A DNA stretch of 64,000 bases from Fusobacteria bacterium ZRK30 (lineage in GTDB: Bacteria; Fusobacteriota; Fusobacteriia; Fusobacteriales; Fusobacteriaceae), in contig CP102405.1 in the NCBI GenBank assembly GCA_024628785.1, positions 558,001 through 622,000 on the forward strand, in the 5' to 3' direction. Under the pieces are notes generated by a model. It searched no databases. It saw only the letters and a list, made by a program, of their open reading frames with translations, and was not told the DNA's origin. A program made the position numbers and the translations under genes. This document shows, piece by piece, positions 35,554-44,525 of the stretch (position 1 is its first letter; each line of letters starts with the position of its first letter).

Positions 35554-36105
35554 GTGGCTAAATATGTTTCTAGATGTCATACAAAGTATACAAATGAAAT
35601 ATCTCCTGCTCTTATGAAAGAGTTAGGATTAAAAAATATAATGGAATGTCCAAAATTAAACAAAATTGTTTTAAACATGGGTGTTGGAGAAGCGACTCAA
35701 AACTCTAAATTAATGGATGCTGCTGCTGCAGACTTAGCAACTATCTCTGGTCAAAAGCCAGTTGTAATTACAGCTAAGATGTCAGAAGCTGGATTCAAAT
35801 TAAGAGAAGGTCAAGCAATCGGAACAAAAGTAACTCTTAGAGGAGAAGCTATGTACGATTTCATGGATAGATTAGTAAATGTAATCTTACCAAGAGTTAG
35901 AGACTTCGATGGAGTTTCTGCAAAAGCGTTCGACGGAAGAGGTAACTATTCTCTTGGAATGAGAGATCAATTAGTATTCCCTGAAATCGAATTCGATAAA
36001 GTAGATAAATTATTCGGAATGTCAATATCAATAGTTTCATCAGCAAAAACTGATGAGCAAGGAAGAGCATTACTAAAAGCATTTGGTATGCCTTTTAAAA
36101 AGTAG
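35554..36105 (+). CDS. rplE: Ribosomal protein L5 (uL5)
   Basis: 183 residues with a GTG start behind AAAGGAGGG. L5 binds 5S rRNA. Text [44 protein letters not shown] and RDFDGVS is conserved. Confidence 0.97.
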   Translation: MAKYVSRCHTKYTNEISPALMKELGLKNIMECPKLNKIVLNMGVGEATQNSKLMDAAAADLATISGQKPVVITAKMSEAGFKLREGQAIGTKVTLRGEAMYDFMDRLVNVILPRVRDFDGVSAKAFDGRGNYSLGMRDQLVFPEIEFDKVDKLFGMSISIVSSAKTDEQGRALLKAFGMPFKK

Positions 36106-36123
36106 GAGTAGGAGGACAAGCAC

Positions 36124-36411
36124 ATGGCGAAAAAGTCAATGATCGCAAGAGACGTTAAAAGAGCTAAACTAGCAGATAAATTTGCTGCAAAAAGAGCAGA
36201 ATTAAAAGCTAGAATAAAAGCTGGAGACGTAGAAGCTGTTGCAGAATTAAACAAGCTTCCCAAGAATGCCTCTCCAGTAAGAAAAAGAAATAGATGTCAA
36301 ATAGACGGAAGACCTAGAGGATATATGAGAGAATTTGGAATCTCTAGAATTAAGTTTAGACAATTAGCTGGAGCAGGATTAATACCAGGTGTAACTAAAT
36401 CATCTTGGTAA
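36124..36411 (+). CDS. rpsN: Ribosomal protein S14 (uS14), zinc-free form
   Basis: 95 residues. The long C-minus type of S14: the region equivalent to the zinc-binding CxxC..CxxC of the short form reads [28 protein letters not shown] with one cysteine only. S14 is a 30S head protein needed late in assembly. TAGGAGGAC precedes the ATG. Confidence 0.96.
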   Translation: MAKKSMIARDVKRAKLADKFAAKRAELKARIKAGDVEAVAELNKLPKNASPVRKRNRCQIDGRPRGYMREFGISRIKFRQLAGAGLIPGVTKSSW

Positions 36412-36467
36412 TAACATCCATTCGATCGTAACATCATATAAGAAACTAGGAAGGAGGATTTGTAGAT

Positions 36468-36863
36468 ATGTTTTTAACTGATCCAATTGCAGATATGTTA
36501 ACAAGAGTTAGAAATGCTAACTCAGTAATGCACGACAAAGTAGATATCCCACATTCAAAAATGAAGGTAGCTTTAGCTGCTGTATTAAAAGAGGAAGGGT
36601 ATATCTCTAACTATAAAGTTATCACTGATGGGAACAAGAAGAACATCAGAGTATATTTAAAGTATGTAGGAAAAGAAAAAGTAATCAAAGGAATAAAAAG
36701 AATATCTAAACCAGGAAGAAGAGTTTACTCTTCAGCTGAGGATATGCCAAGAGTATTATCTGGATTAGGAATTGCTGTAGTTTCAACGTCTAACGGACTT
36801 GTAACTGACAGAATTGCTAGAAAGACTAATATTGGTGGAGAAGTACTTTGTTACGTTTGGTAA
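36468..36863 (+). CDS. rpsH: Ribosomal protein S8 (uS8)
   Basis: 131 residues. S8 is a primary binder of 16S helix 21 and in E. coli represses the spc operon. [14 protein letters not shown] at the start and [33 protein letters not shown] at the end are diagnostic. AAGGAGGA precedes the ATG. Confidence 0.97.
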   Translation: MFLTDPIADMLTRVRNANSVMHDKVDIPHSKMKVALAAVLKEEGYISNYKVITDGNKKNIRVYLKYVGKEKVIKGIKRISKPGRRVYSSAEDMPRVLSGLGIAVVSTSNGLVTDRIARKTNIGGEVLCYVW

Positions 36864-36888
36864 GAAATAACTAGGAGGTGCATTTTAA

Positions 36889-37425
36889 ATGTCAAGAATA
36901 GGTAATAAAACCCTAGTTATCCCTGCTGGTGTAGAGGTTGCTATCAATGAAAATGTAGTAACTGTAAAAGGACCTAAAGGAACTTTAACTAGAGAAATCT
37001 TTAACGGGTTAACTGTTAAAATTGAAAATAATGAAATAACTGTAGAAAGAGCTGGAGACACTCCTATGGAGAGATCTATGCACGGAACTGCAACAGCTAA
37101 TATCAACAACATGCTTGTTGGTGTAACTGAAGGATTCAGAAAAACATTAAACTTAGTAGGTGTTGGATATAGAGCCAAAGCTGCTGGGAAAGGATTAGAA
37201 ATCGCATTAGGTTTCTCTCATCCAGTAATGATTTCTGAAGTTGAAGGAATTCAATTTACAGTTGAAAAAGGTAATACTACAATCCATATTGACGGAATAT
37301 CAAAGGAAGTAGTTGGACAAGTAGCAGCAGAAATCAGAGCAAACAGAAAGCCTGAACCTTATAAAGGAAAAGGAGTTAAGTACTCGGATGAAGTTGTAAG
37401 AAGAAAAGAAGGTAAGAAAGCGTAA
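36889..37425 (+). CDS. rplF: Ribosomal protein L6 (uL6)
   Basis: 178 residues with two similar beta-alpha domains. MSRIGNKTLVIPAGV, VTVKGPKGTL and the C-terminal RKPEPYKGKGVKYSDE are diagnostic of L6, which lies near the sarcin-ricin loop. TAGGAGGTG precedes the ATG. Confidence 0.97.
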   Translation: MSRIGNKTLVIPAGVEVAINENVVTVKGPKGTLTREIFNGLTVKIENNEITVERAGDTPMERSMHGTATANINNMLVGVTEGFRKTLNLVGVGYRAKAAGKGLEIALGFSHPVMISEVEGIQFTVEKGNTTIHIDGISKEVVGQVAAEIRANRKPEPYKGKGVKYSDEVVRRKEGKKA

Positions 37426-37454
37426 TTTACCTTAACTAAAAGGAGGTAAGTCAG

Positions 37455-37823
37455 TTGTTTAAAAAAGTTAATAGAAAAGCTTTAAGAAGAAGAAAACAAT
37501 TGTCTATTAGAAACAAGATCTCTGGTACTGTTGAAAGACCAAGATTAAATGTTTTTAGATCAAACAATAACATATTCGCTCAATTAATTGACGATGTAAA
37601 TGGTGTAACATTAGTTGCAACTTCAACTATATCTAAAGATGTAAAAGCTGAAGTTAAGCACGGTGGAAACATAGAAGCAGCAAAGTTAGTAGGTAAGAAA
37701 ATTGCTGAACTAGCTGTAGCAAAAGGATTAGAGACTGTAGTATTCGATAGAAGTGGTTATGTTTACACTGGTAGAGTTGCTGCATTAGCTGATGCTGCTA
37801 GAGAAGCTGGATTAAAATTCTAG
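37455..37823 (+). CDS. rplR: Ribosomal protein L18 (uL18)
   Basis: 122 residues with a TTG start behind AAAGGAGG. L18 binds 5S rRNA. Conserved [20 protein letters not shown] and [26 protein letters not shown]. Confidence 0.96.
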   Translation: MFKKVNRKALRRRKQLSIRNKISGTVERPRLNVFRSNNNIFAQLIDDVNGVTLVATSTISKDVKAEVKHGGNIEAAKLVGKKIAELAVAKGLETVVFDRSGYVYTGRVAALADAAREAGLKF

Positions 37824-37841
37824 TAGAGAGGAGGATATATT

Positions 37842-38342
37842 TTGTCTAAGTTTAAAAGAGAAGAAAAAGAATTTAAAGAAAAAATATTAAAAATCTCTAG
37901 AGTTTCTAAAACTACAAAAGGTGGAAGATCAATATCTTTCTCAGTTTTAGCAGCAATAGGTGATGAAAAAGGTAGAGTAGGTTTAGGATTAGGAAAAGCC
38001 AACGGTGTTCCTGATGCTATCAAAAAAGCTATAGCTACTGCTAAAAAGAACATGGTAACTGTTTCTTTAAAAGGAACAACTATACCTCACCAACAAGATG
38101 GTGTGTTCTTAAGTACTAAGGTGTGGATGAAGCCTGCATCTGAAGGTACTGGAGTAATTGCTGGATCATCAGCAAGAGAAATCTTAGAATTAGTTGGAGT
38201 AACTGATATCTTAACGAAGATCAGAGGATCTAAGAACAAGATAAACGTTGCAAGAGCTACTATCGAAGGATTAAAAACTCTTAGATCAGCTGAATCAGTT
38301 GCAAAATTAAGAGGTAAAGAAGTTAAGGAAATATTAAACTAA
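37842..38342 (+). CDS. rpsE: Ribosomal protein S5 (uS5)
   Basis: 166 residues with a TTG start behind GAGAGGAGG. S5 takes part in mRNA entry and decoding accuracy. ISRVSKTTKGGRSISFSVLAAIGDEKGRVGLGLGKA and GVIAGSSAREILELVGVTDILTK are diagnostic. Confidence 0.97.
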   Translation: MSKFKREEKEFKEKILKISRVSKTTKGGRSISFSVLAAIGDEKGRVGLGLGKANGVPDAIKKAIATAKKNMVTVSLKGTTIPHQQDGVFLSTKVWMKPASEGTGVIAGSSAREILELVGVTDILTKIRGSKNKINVARATIEGLKTLRSAESVAKLRGKEVKEILN

Positions 38343-38357
38343 GGAGGTAGCAAAGAC

Positions 38358-38540
38358 ATGGCAAAATTATTAGTTAGACTTGTTAAGAGTCCGATTGGAA
38401 GAAAACCAAGACACATTGCTACATTAAAATCTTTAGGTTTAAAAAAAATAGATGATGTAGTAGAACACAACGATACAGCAGATATCAAAGGTAAATTACA
38501 CCAAATTGGATATATGCTTAACGTTGAGGAGGTAAAATAA
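38358..38540 (+). CDS. rpmD: Ribosomal protein L30 (uL30)
   Basis: 60 residues, the usual bacterial length. [26 protein letters not shown] is the conserved core. AAGGAGG precedes the ATG, and the stop overlaps rplO by one base. Confidence 0.96.
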   Translation: MAKLLVRLVKSPIGRKPRHIATLKSLGLKKIDDVVEHNDTADIKGKLHQIGYMLNVEEVK

Positions 38541-39046
38541 TGAAATTAAATGAATTACAACCTTCTGTTCCTAGAAAAGATAGAAAAAGAGTTGGAAGAG
38601 GAATGTCTTCTGGTACTGGTAAAACATCTGGAAAAGGACACAATGGACAAAAATCAAGATCTGGTTCTGGATCAAGCTTAAGAGCTGGATTCGAAGGTGG
38701 ACAAATGCCTTTAATCAGAAGAGTTCCTAAGAGAGGATTCTCAAACTTCAGATTCAAGAAAGAATTTGCAATCATTGATTTAGATATCTTAAACTTATTT
38801 GAGGAAGGAACTGAAGTTTCTCCAATCATGTTAGTTGAAGCTGGAATAATCAAAGATGTTAAATCTGGAATCAAGTTATTAGGAAGCGGAACTTTAAACA
38901 AGAACGTATCAGTTGTTGTTAATAAAGTATCTGTATCAGCACAAGCAGCTGTAGAAGCTAACGGTGGAACTGTTACAGTTCATACTGTTAAATCTTTTAA
39001 AGATGTAGCTGGAAACGCTAACAAGCACGCTAACAAAACTAAATAA
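38540..39046 (+). CDS. rplO: Ribosomal protein L15 (uL15)
   Basis: 168 residues, slightly long for L15 owing to a basic C-terminal tail ([11 protein letters not shown]). [37 protein letters not shown]-type N-terminus, [15 protein letters not shown] and the end region are conserved. It closes the ribosomal block; a terminator separates it from secY. Confidence 0.96.
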   Translation: MKLNELQPSVPRKDRKRVGRGMSSGTGKTSGKGHNGQKSRSGSGSSLRAGFEGGQMPLIRRVPKRGFSNFRFKKEFAIIDLDILNLFEEGTEVSPIMLVEAGIIKDVKSGIKLLGSGTLNKNVSVVVNKVSVSAQAAVEANGGTVTVHTVKSFKDVAGNANKHANKTK

Positions 39047-39063
39047 GTTTTATTGGCTTAATC

Positions 39064-39092
39064 AAAGGGTCTGCAATTTTGCAGACCTTTTG
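39064..39092 (+). terminator. Intrinsic terminator between rplO and secY
   Basis: GGTCTGCAA (39068-39076) pairs with TTGCAGACC (39079-39087), followed by TTTT. It separates secY from the ribosomal protein genes, probably with partial read-through. Confidence 0.8.
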
Positions 39093-39131
39093 TAATATAG
39101 AACTAATAACAATTAGATGATTTAGAATATA

Positions 39132-39158
39132 TTAAAAAGAAAAAAAATGTGCTATACT
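39132..39158 (+). promoter_or_regulatory. Likely secY promoter
   Basis: A good -10 box TATACT (39153-39158) with only a weak upstream TTAAAA (39132-39137, 15-base spacer). Confidence 0.45.
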
Positions 39159-39230
39159 TATAGTATCCGTATTTTTAGGGAAATATATATATACTACACA
39201 CAATTATATTGTGCAACAAGGGGTGGACAG

Positions 39231-40511
39231 ATGTCGTTATATGATCAATTTAATGCCAAGCTCGAGGCTGTAATGAATACGCCTGAACTTAAAAAAAGAA
39301 TAATTTATACGTTGTTGATGTTTTTAGTAGCTAGAATAGGGACATTGATTCCAGTTCCGGGAGTAGACCTAGAGAGATTAGCTTCTATGGTAAATAATAA
39401 CAGTGTTTTAGGATTTATAAACATGTTTTCAGGAGGAGCTTTCCAAAGGGTATCTATCTTTGCACTAGGAGTAATGCCATATATCAATGCTTCGATTGTA
39501 ATGAGTTTATTAGCGGTTATTATACCAAAATTAGATGAAATTCAAAAAGAAGGGGAATCTGGAAGAAGTAAGATGACTCAATGGACTAGATATTTAACAA
39601 TAGTAATCGGTTTTATACAAGCTTTTGGTGTGACTATGTGGTTACAATCTATGGGACTTGTTATGACACCTGGATTTATGTTTGTGATGACAACTGTAAT
39701 TACAGTAACAGCTGGTACTGTATTCCTTATGTGGGTAGGTGAGCAAATTTCAATTAAAGGAATAGGTAATGGTATTTCACTTATTATCTTCTTAAATGTA
39801 ATTGCCAGAATGCCTTCAGGAGTTATTCAAACGATACAAACTATGCAAGGAAATAAATTTTTAATACCTGTTTTAATAGCTGTAGCAGCATCTGCACTAT
39901 TAACTGTAGGAGGAATAGTAGTATTTCAATTGGCACAGAGAAGAATCCCTATCCACTATGTAGGAAGAGGATTCCAAGGGAAAGGAAATGCTGCAAACAG
40001 TAGTTTCTTACCTGTAAAATTAAATTCAGCAGGAGTAATGCCGGTAATCTTTGCATCTGTAATAATGATGATACCATCGTTACTAGTGAACTCACTGCCA
40101 TCAACTATGCCATACTATGCTTTAATTAATAGGATGTTAGGAAGAAATCATCCTGTGTATTTGATTCTATACGCAGTATTAGTAATCTTTTTCTCATTCT
40201 TCTACACAGCTATGATGTTTGACCCGGAAAAAATTGCTGATAACCTAAAGCAGGGTGGAGGAACAATTCCTGGGATCAGACCTGGAAATGAAACTGTAGA
40301 ATATTTAGAAAAAGTAATAACTAGAATTACTTGGGGTGGAGCTGTATTTTTAGCTGCTATAGCAGTATTACCTGCCTTTATATTTACAGCAGCAGGACTG
40401 CCTGTATTCTTTGGTGGAACTGGAATAATCATCGTTGTAGGGGTAGCACTAGACACTGTACAACAAATTAATGCTCATTTAGTAATGAAAGAGTATAAAG
40501 GATTTATATAA
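39231..40511 (+). CDS. secY: Preprotein translocase channel subunit SecY
   Basis: A 426-residue membrane protein with ten hydrophobic segments, the pore of the SecYEG channel. Recognisable regions are the N-terminal PELKKRIIYTLLMFLVARIGTLIPVPGV, the plug and segment 2 region FSGGAFQRVSIFALGVMPYINASIVM, and the large cytoplasmic loop with RRIPIHYVGRG and SSFLPVKLNSAGVMPVIFA. The ATG at 39231 follows AAGGGGTGG; the longer frame upstream lies in the promoter. After secY there is a terminator and no adk, map, infA or rpmJ, which often follow it in other bacteria. Confidence 0.97.
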   Translation: MSLYDQFNAKLEAVMNTPELKKRIIYTLLMFLVARIGTLIPVPGVDLERLASMVNNNSVLGFINMFSGGAFQRVSIFALGVMPYINASIVMSLLAVIIPKLDEIQKEGESGRSKMTQWTRYLTIVIGFIQAFGVTMWLQSMGLVMTPGFMFVMTTVITVTAGTVFLMWVGEQISIKGIGNGISLIIFLNVIARMPSGVIQTIQTMQGNKFLIPVLIAVAASALLTVGGIVVFQLAQRRIPIHYVGRGFQGKGNAANSSFLPVKLNSAGVMPVIFASVIMMIPSLLVNSLPSTMPYYALINRMLGRNHPVYLILYAVLVIFFSFFYTAMMFDPEKIADNLKQGGGTIPGIRPGNETVEYLEKVITRITWGGAVFLAAIAVLPAFIFTAAGLPVFFGGTGIIIVVGVALDTVQQINAHLVMKEYKGFI

Positions 40512-40515
40512 AGGT

Positions 40516-40555
40516 AAAAAAAGGTTCTAAGATGAAAAATCTTAGAACCTTTTTT
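40516..40555 (+). terminator. Intrinsic terminator of secY
   Basis: AAAAAAGGTTCTAAGAT pairs with ATCTTAGAACCTTTTTT around an A-rich loop. It is symmetrical enough to serve the convergent regulator gene too. Confidence 0.92.
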
Positions 40556-40583
40556 AGTGATTTGAAAAATTATAGTTTTCAAA

Positions 40584-41249
40584 TCATTCCTTTATTGCAT
40601 ACTTATAGAGTAATTTTTTATTTAATATGTGTATAGATTGTCCCTCTTTTTCTATTATATTTTCAGTGTATAGTTCACTGAGGATCCTCCTCACATGCCG
40701 GGGAGTAACTCCTAGATAATCCGCGATCTCTTGAGTTTTAAAGTTATTTATTTTGTCTTTATCGCTAATTTCAATAAGACATGTGACTAACCTGTTTTTT
40801 ATAGGATAAAGTATAACCTGAGAAAATTTTTTTGAGGTTTTAATCAATTTATCGGAGACAGATTGACTTAAAAGACGATAGAGTTCGTCTGAGATCGTGA
40901 TTTCATGGATCTTACTTATAGGAATAGCAATGAGGAGACACTCTATAATAGCCTCTACATTATGATAGATATTTTTTTGCTGAATAAACTCAACATCACC
41001 AATGAAATCATAGGGTTTAGAAAAATCCAATAGCATAAAATTACCTTCATTATTTAAAAGAAAAATTTTGACCTTTCCATAAACTAATATATGTAGATAT
41101 TTACATCTATCCTGGGTAAAGTATATAGATTCACCTTGTTCAAAACAATGAAGTTCCAGGTGGTCTATAGCATTTGGCTTAAATATATGGGACATATTAA
41201 CTTTTTCAATATAGAATTTTAATTTTTTTATGTCATGTATTTTTTTCAT
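40584..41249 (-). CDS. Crp/Fnr-family transcriptional regulator (YeiL-like)
   Basis: A 221-residue regulator with an N-terminal cyclic-nucleotide-binding-type beta-roll (about 25-135, with QGESIYFTQDRCKYLHILVYGKVKIFLLN and PYDFIGDVEF) and a C-terminal winged helix (FKTQEIADYLGVTPRHVRRILSELYTENII, about 169-198). There is no N-terminal cysteine cluster like that of FNR and no clear cAMP-binding arginine, so the signal is unknown. It is transcribed divergently from a pair of YdcZ-type transporters, which it probably controls; a perfect palindrome lies between them. The start ATG follows AGGAGG on the minus strand. Confidence 0.82.
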   Translation of the reverse strand: MKKIHDIKKLKFYIEKVNMSHIFKPNAIDHLELHCFEQGESIYFTQDRCKYLHILVYGKVKIFLLNNEGNFMLLDFSKPYDFIGDVEFIQQKNIYHNVEAIIECLLIAIPISKIHEITISDELYRLLSQSVSDKLIKTSKKFSQVILYPIKNRLVTCLIEISDKDKINNFKTQEIADYLGVTPRHVRRILSELYTENIIEKEGQSIHILNKKLLYKYAIKE

Positions 41250-41263
41250 AGGAACCTCCTTGG

Positions 41264-41275
41264 GGACAATTGTCC
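41264..41275. promoter_or_regulatory. Perfect palindrome in the divergent regulator/transporter region
   Basis: GGACAATTGTCC, a 12-bp perfect palindrome, lies 15 bases from the regulator start and 50 bases from the first transporter gene. It is a candidate binding site for the Crp/Fnr-type regulator. Confidence 0.5.
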
Positions 41276-41324
41276 GCTTGAAACTTGCTGAGAATTGTTA
41301 AACTTATTTATAGGGGGGATAATA

Positions 41325-41741
41325 ATGGAAGGAATTATGGTGCTTGCATCAGGGATGCTGATAGCAATAATGCTGGGGATAAATGGAAGTTTAGCAAATC
41401 TGGTAGGGAATAACATGTCTGTTTTTTTAATACATTTTACGGGACTTATTGTGATTTGTCTAGGGATTTTACTCAAAGGAAAAAAAATTAGATATTCTAA
41501 GGAGCTGCCTTTATATTTCTATTTTACAGGTTTTTTAGGGGTAGCTGTAGTTGCCTGTAATGTGGCTACATTTAAAAATATAGGTATTTCTAATACTATA
41601 GCTTTAGGTTTGACAGGACAGGTGTTTTTTTCGGCATTGATAGATCATTATGGATTATTTAATCGGGAAAAGAATAAGATAGGAAGGCATAAAATAGTAG
41701 GATTTGTATTTATTTTTATAGGGATATGTCTGGTAGTATAA
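41325..41741 (+). CDS. Half-size DMT transporter (YdcZ/DUF606 family), first of a pair
   Basis: 138 residues with about five hydrophobic segments, the size of one half of a DMT transporter. The start region ASGMLIAIMLGINGSLANLVGNNMSVFLIHFTGL is characteristic of the YdcZ/DUF606 family. Such proteins occur as single or tandem halves; here a second half follows 33 bases downstream, so a heterodimer is likely. The ATG at 41325 follows TAGGGGGG; an upstream in-frame TTG is rejected. Substrate unknown. The divergent Crp/Fnr-type gene is the likely regulator. Confidence 0.8.
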   Translation: MEGIMVLASGMLIAIMLGINGSLANLVGNNMSVFLIHFTGLIVICLGILLKGKKIRYSKELPLYFYFTGFLGVAVVACNVATFKNIGISNTIALGLTGQVFFSALIDHYGLFNREKNKIGRHKIVGFVFIFIGICLVV

Positions 41742-41774
41742 AAATTATTAATTGAATATGAAAAGGGGTGAAAA

Positions 41775-42224
41775 GTGTATTATTTAATGGCGTTTTTAAT
41801 AGGGGGGATAATTATATTTCAGATGATGATTAATTCAATTCTGTCATGCAGGCTGGGAAAATTAAATGGGATATTTTATAATTTCTTTACAGGAAGTCTC
41901 CTCATGGGAATATTTTATATTTTTAATATAACTGATTTTAAAGAAGGGGCAGAAAAAATCTTTGATGGAGACCTTTGGATGTTTGGAGGAGGTATTTTAG
42001 GAATCCTAATATTATCTATGTGTAACTATGCTATACCCAGGATGACAGTGGTATATGCTACATTATTCATAATGGTGGGGCAGTTAGTTACAGGAAATAT
42101 AATGGAGTATATTATGACTGGGGATCTATCGATGAAAAAAATATTAGGATGTACCTTTATTTTGACAGGGGTTATGTATGACATAGGTATGGAAAAAATA
42201 AAAAAATCTAAAGCTCTAATATAA
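41775..42224 (+). CDS. Half-size DMT transporter (YdcZ/DUF606 family), second of a pair
   Basis: 149 residues with about five hydrophobic segments and the family pattern (IGGIIIFQMMINSILSCRLGKLNGIFYNFFTGSLLMGIFY..., MTVVYATLFIMVGQLVTG). The GTG start at 41775 follows AAGGGGTGA. It presumably pairs with the preceding half to make a complete carrier. A hairpin terminator follows, so the two genes form their own operon. Confidence 0.8.
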   Translation: MYYLMAFLIGGIIIFQMMINSILSCRLGKLNGIFYNFFTGSLLMGIFYIFNITDFKEGAEKIFDGDLWMFGGGILGILILSMCNYAIPRMTVVYATLFIMVGQLVTGNIMEYIMTGDLSMKKILGCTFILTGVMYDIGMEKIKKSKALI

Positions 42225-42240
42225 ATAAGTAAAAAATCTA

Positions 42241-42284
42241 AAAACCACTGAACTATGAGGTTGTCATGGCTTAGTGGTTTTTTT
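42241..42284 (+). terminator. Terminator of the transporter pair
   Basis: AAAACCACTGA pairs with TTAGTGGTTTT, continued inward by CTATGA/TCATGG, loop GGTTG, then T-run. Confidence 0.85.
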
Positions 42285-42330
42285 GTATGTAAAAACTAAC
42301 ATTTTTAAAATGGGAGCTTATAAATAAAAG

Positions 42331-42359
42331 TTGATGCAGTTACTAAAGAATACTATAAT
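42331..42359 (+). promoter_or_regulatory. Promoter of the suf operon
   Basis: TTGATG (42331-42336), 17-base spacer, consensus TATAAT (42354-42359), about 40 bases before sufC. No IscR- or Fur-like palindrome is obvious around it. Confidence 0.75.
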
Positions 42360-42398
42360 AATTCTTGAATGCAGAAGTAAAGAATATGGATGTATAAA

Positions 42399-42959
42399 AT
42401 GTCAACATTATTGGAGATAAAAGGGTTAAAATCAAAAGCAGATGAAAAAGCTAAAGCTGGAATATTTCTTTCATTTCAATACCCGGAGGAGATCCCTGGA
42501 CTTACAGTGGAGGATTTTTTGAGAGCTTCAAATGGTTCAATAACAGGAAAAAGACAATCAATAACAGGGTTTAGAAAAAAATTACATACAATGATGGAAG
42601 AACTGCATATAGATAAATCTTATGGAGACAGGCATTTGAATGTAGGGTTTTCTGGGGGAGAGAAAAAGAAAAATGAAATTCTTCAAATGGCTATCTTAGA
42701 ACCAAAGGTGGCTATCCTAGATGAAACAGATTCGGGGCTGGATATTGATGCAGTCAGGATCGTATATGAAGGTGTAGAAAAGTTAAGAAATGAAAATAAT
42801 GCAATTATAGTAATCACTCATTATAACAAGGTACTTCAATACTTAAAGCCTGATCATGTACACATATTACACGATGGGAGAATTGTAAAATCTGGTGGGG
42901 TTGAGTTGGCTCATGAGATTGAAAAAGATGGTTTTGAAGAAATAAAAAGGGCATTTTAG
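42399..42959 (+). pseudogene. sufC: SufC ATPase lacking the Walker A region (internal in-frame deletion)
   Basis: SufC is the ABC-type ATPase of the SUF Fe-S scaffold SufBC2D. Here 186 residues are encoded instead of about 245-250. The start MSTLLEIKGLK is normal, but it passes directly into SKADEKAKAGIFLSFQYPEE, which is normally some 60 residues further on; the missing part contains the P-loop GPNGxGKST. Still present are the Q-loop Gln27, signature FSGGEKKKNE (84-93), Walker B VAILDETDSGLD (104-115) and His141. Without Walker A, ATP hydrolysis is not expected. The frame stays open and the ribosome site is weak (ATGGATG). Either a decayed gene, a repurposed protein or an assembly error; I mark it as a broken gene. 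Confidence 0.85.
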
Positions 42960-42970
42960 GGGTGAAAAAA

Positions 42971-44515
42971 ATGGAAACAAGAACGCATGTAGAAGATGTA
43001 GATAGAGGAATATATGATGTTATAGATAAAGAAAATCACAGTTATAAGAGTAAAAAAGGGTTAACTGAAGAGATTGTGGTGGAGATGTCAAAAGAGAAGA
43101 AAGAACCTCAATGGATGCTGGATCTCAGATTAAAATCACTAAGAATTTACAATAAAAAACCTATGCCAACTTGGGGAGCAGATCTTTCAGAGCTGGATAT
43201 AGATGGGATAATTCACTATGTAAAGCCTGATACAGAACTAAATGAATCCTGGGAAGAAGTGCCCAGTGATATAAAAAATACCTTTGATAGATTAGGAATA
43301 CAGGAAGCTGAAAAAGCATCTCTGGCAGGGGTAGGAGCTCAGTATGACTCAGAAGTTGTATATCATAAAGTAAATAAAGAGTTGGAAAAATTAGGAGTAA
43401 TCTACACAGACATAGAAACAGCTGTAAAAGAACATGAAGAGATAGTAAAAAAATACTTCATGAAACTGATAACTCCTAACGATCATAAATTTTTAGCCCT
43501 TCACGGAGCAGTCTGGTCGGGAGGATCATTTGTATATGTGCCAAAGGGTGTTCATGTAGAACTGCCTTTACAATCATATTTTAGACTGAATGCTAAGGGG
43601 GCGGGCCAATTTGAACACACGATGATAATAGTAGAAGAGGGAGCCAGTCTCCACTTCATAGAGGGCTGTTCAGCACCAAAGCATACTGAACAGGCACTTC
43701 ATGCTGGAGCAGTAGAGTTATTTGTAAAAAAAGGAGCTAAACTAAGATATTCGACTATTGAAAATTGGTCTAGAAATATGTATAACCTGAATACTAAAAG
43801 GTGTGTAGTAGAAGAAGATGGAATTATTGAATGGATTTCTGGTTCATTTGGTTCAAAGGTTTCTATGTTATACCCAATGAGTATTTTAAAGGGAGAGAGA
43901 GCCAGATGTGAATTTACAGGTATAAGTTTTGCTTCTACAGGCCAGTACCTGGATACTGGTGCCAAGGTAGTCCATGTAGCTCCTTATACAATTTCTATAG
44001 TAAACTCTAAGTCTATTTCAAAGAATGGAGGTAGGGCATTTTATAGGGGATTGTTAAAAGTGGCTCCTAATGCTCACTCTGTGAAAGCAACAGTGAACTG
44101 TGAATCGCTGATGCTGGATAATATATCAAAATCCGATACTGTACCTACAATAGAATTATTAAATGACCAGGTAGATATCGGACTAGAAAACATTAGTTCT
44201 TATGAAGATGACATTTTAAACTATGCTGTAGGAAAATTAAAGGGTTTAGAAGAGATAACGTTATATTGTGACGCTGTTTCTCGTAAAACGCCGGTTATAG
44301 CATTTAATGTAGAGGGGGTTCATCCCCATGATGTGGCTCAAGTGCTGGATTTAAAAAATGTGGCTATCAGGACAGGGCATCATTGTACTCAGCCGCTAAT
44401 GAAGTATTTGGAGATACCATCATGTTGCAGGGCTAGCTTTTCAATCTATAATACTTATGAAGATGTAGATAAATTAGTTGAAGGGTTGTATAAAGTAATT
44501 AGTTACTTTAGATAG
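42971..44515 (+). pseudogene. sufB: SufB-SufS chimaera (SufB N-terminal part fused in frame to SufS C-terminal end)
   Basis: Residues 1-404 are SufB, the Fe-S scaffold subunit (HGAVWSGGSFVYVPKGVHVELPLQSYFR, EFTGISFASTGQYLDTGAKVVH, VNCESLMLDN with the conserved Cys377, SDTVPTIELLNDQVDIG). SufB normally continues HEATVGxIxxEQLFYLMSRG. Here the frame changes at VDIG/LENI (near base 44180) into the last 110 residues of SufS, the cysteine desulfurase: VIAFNVEGVHPHDVAQVLD, RTGHHCTQPLMKYL with active-site Cys472, and ASFSIYNTYEDVDKLVEGL. The SufC-docking end of SufB, all of SufD, and the PLP-lysine part of SufS are missing. The ATG at 42971 follows AGGGGTG; a GTG three codons earlier overlaps it. 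Confidence 0.9.
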
Positions 44516-44525
44516 GAGGAAGAAA

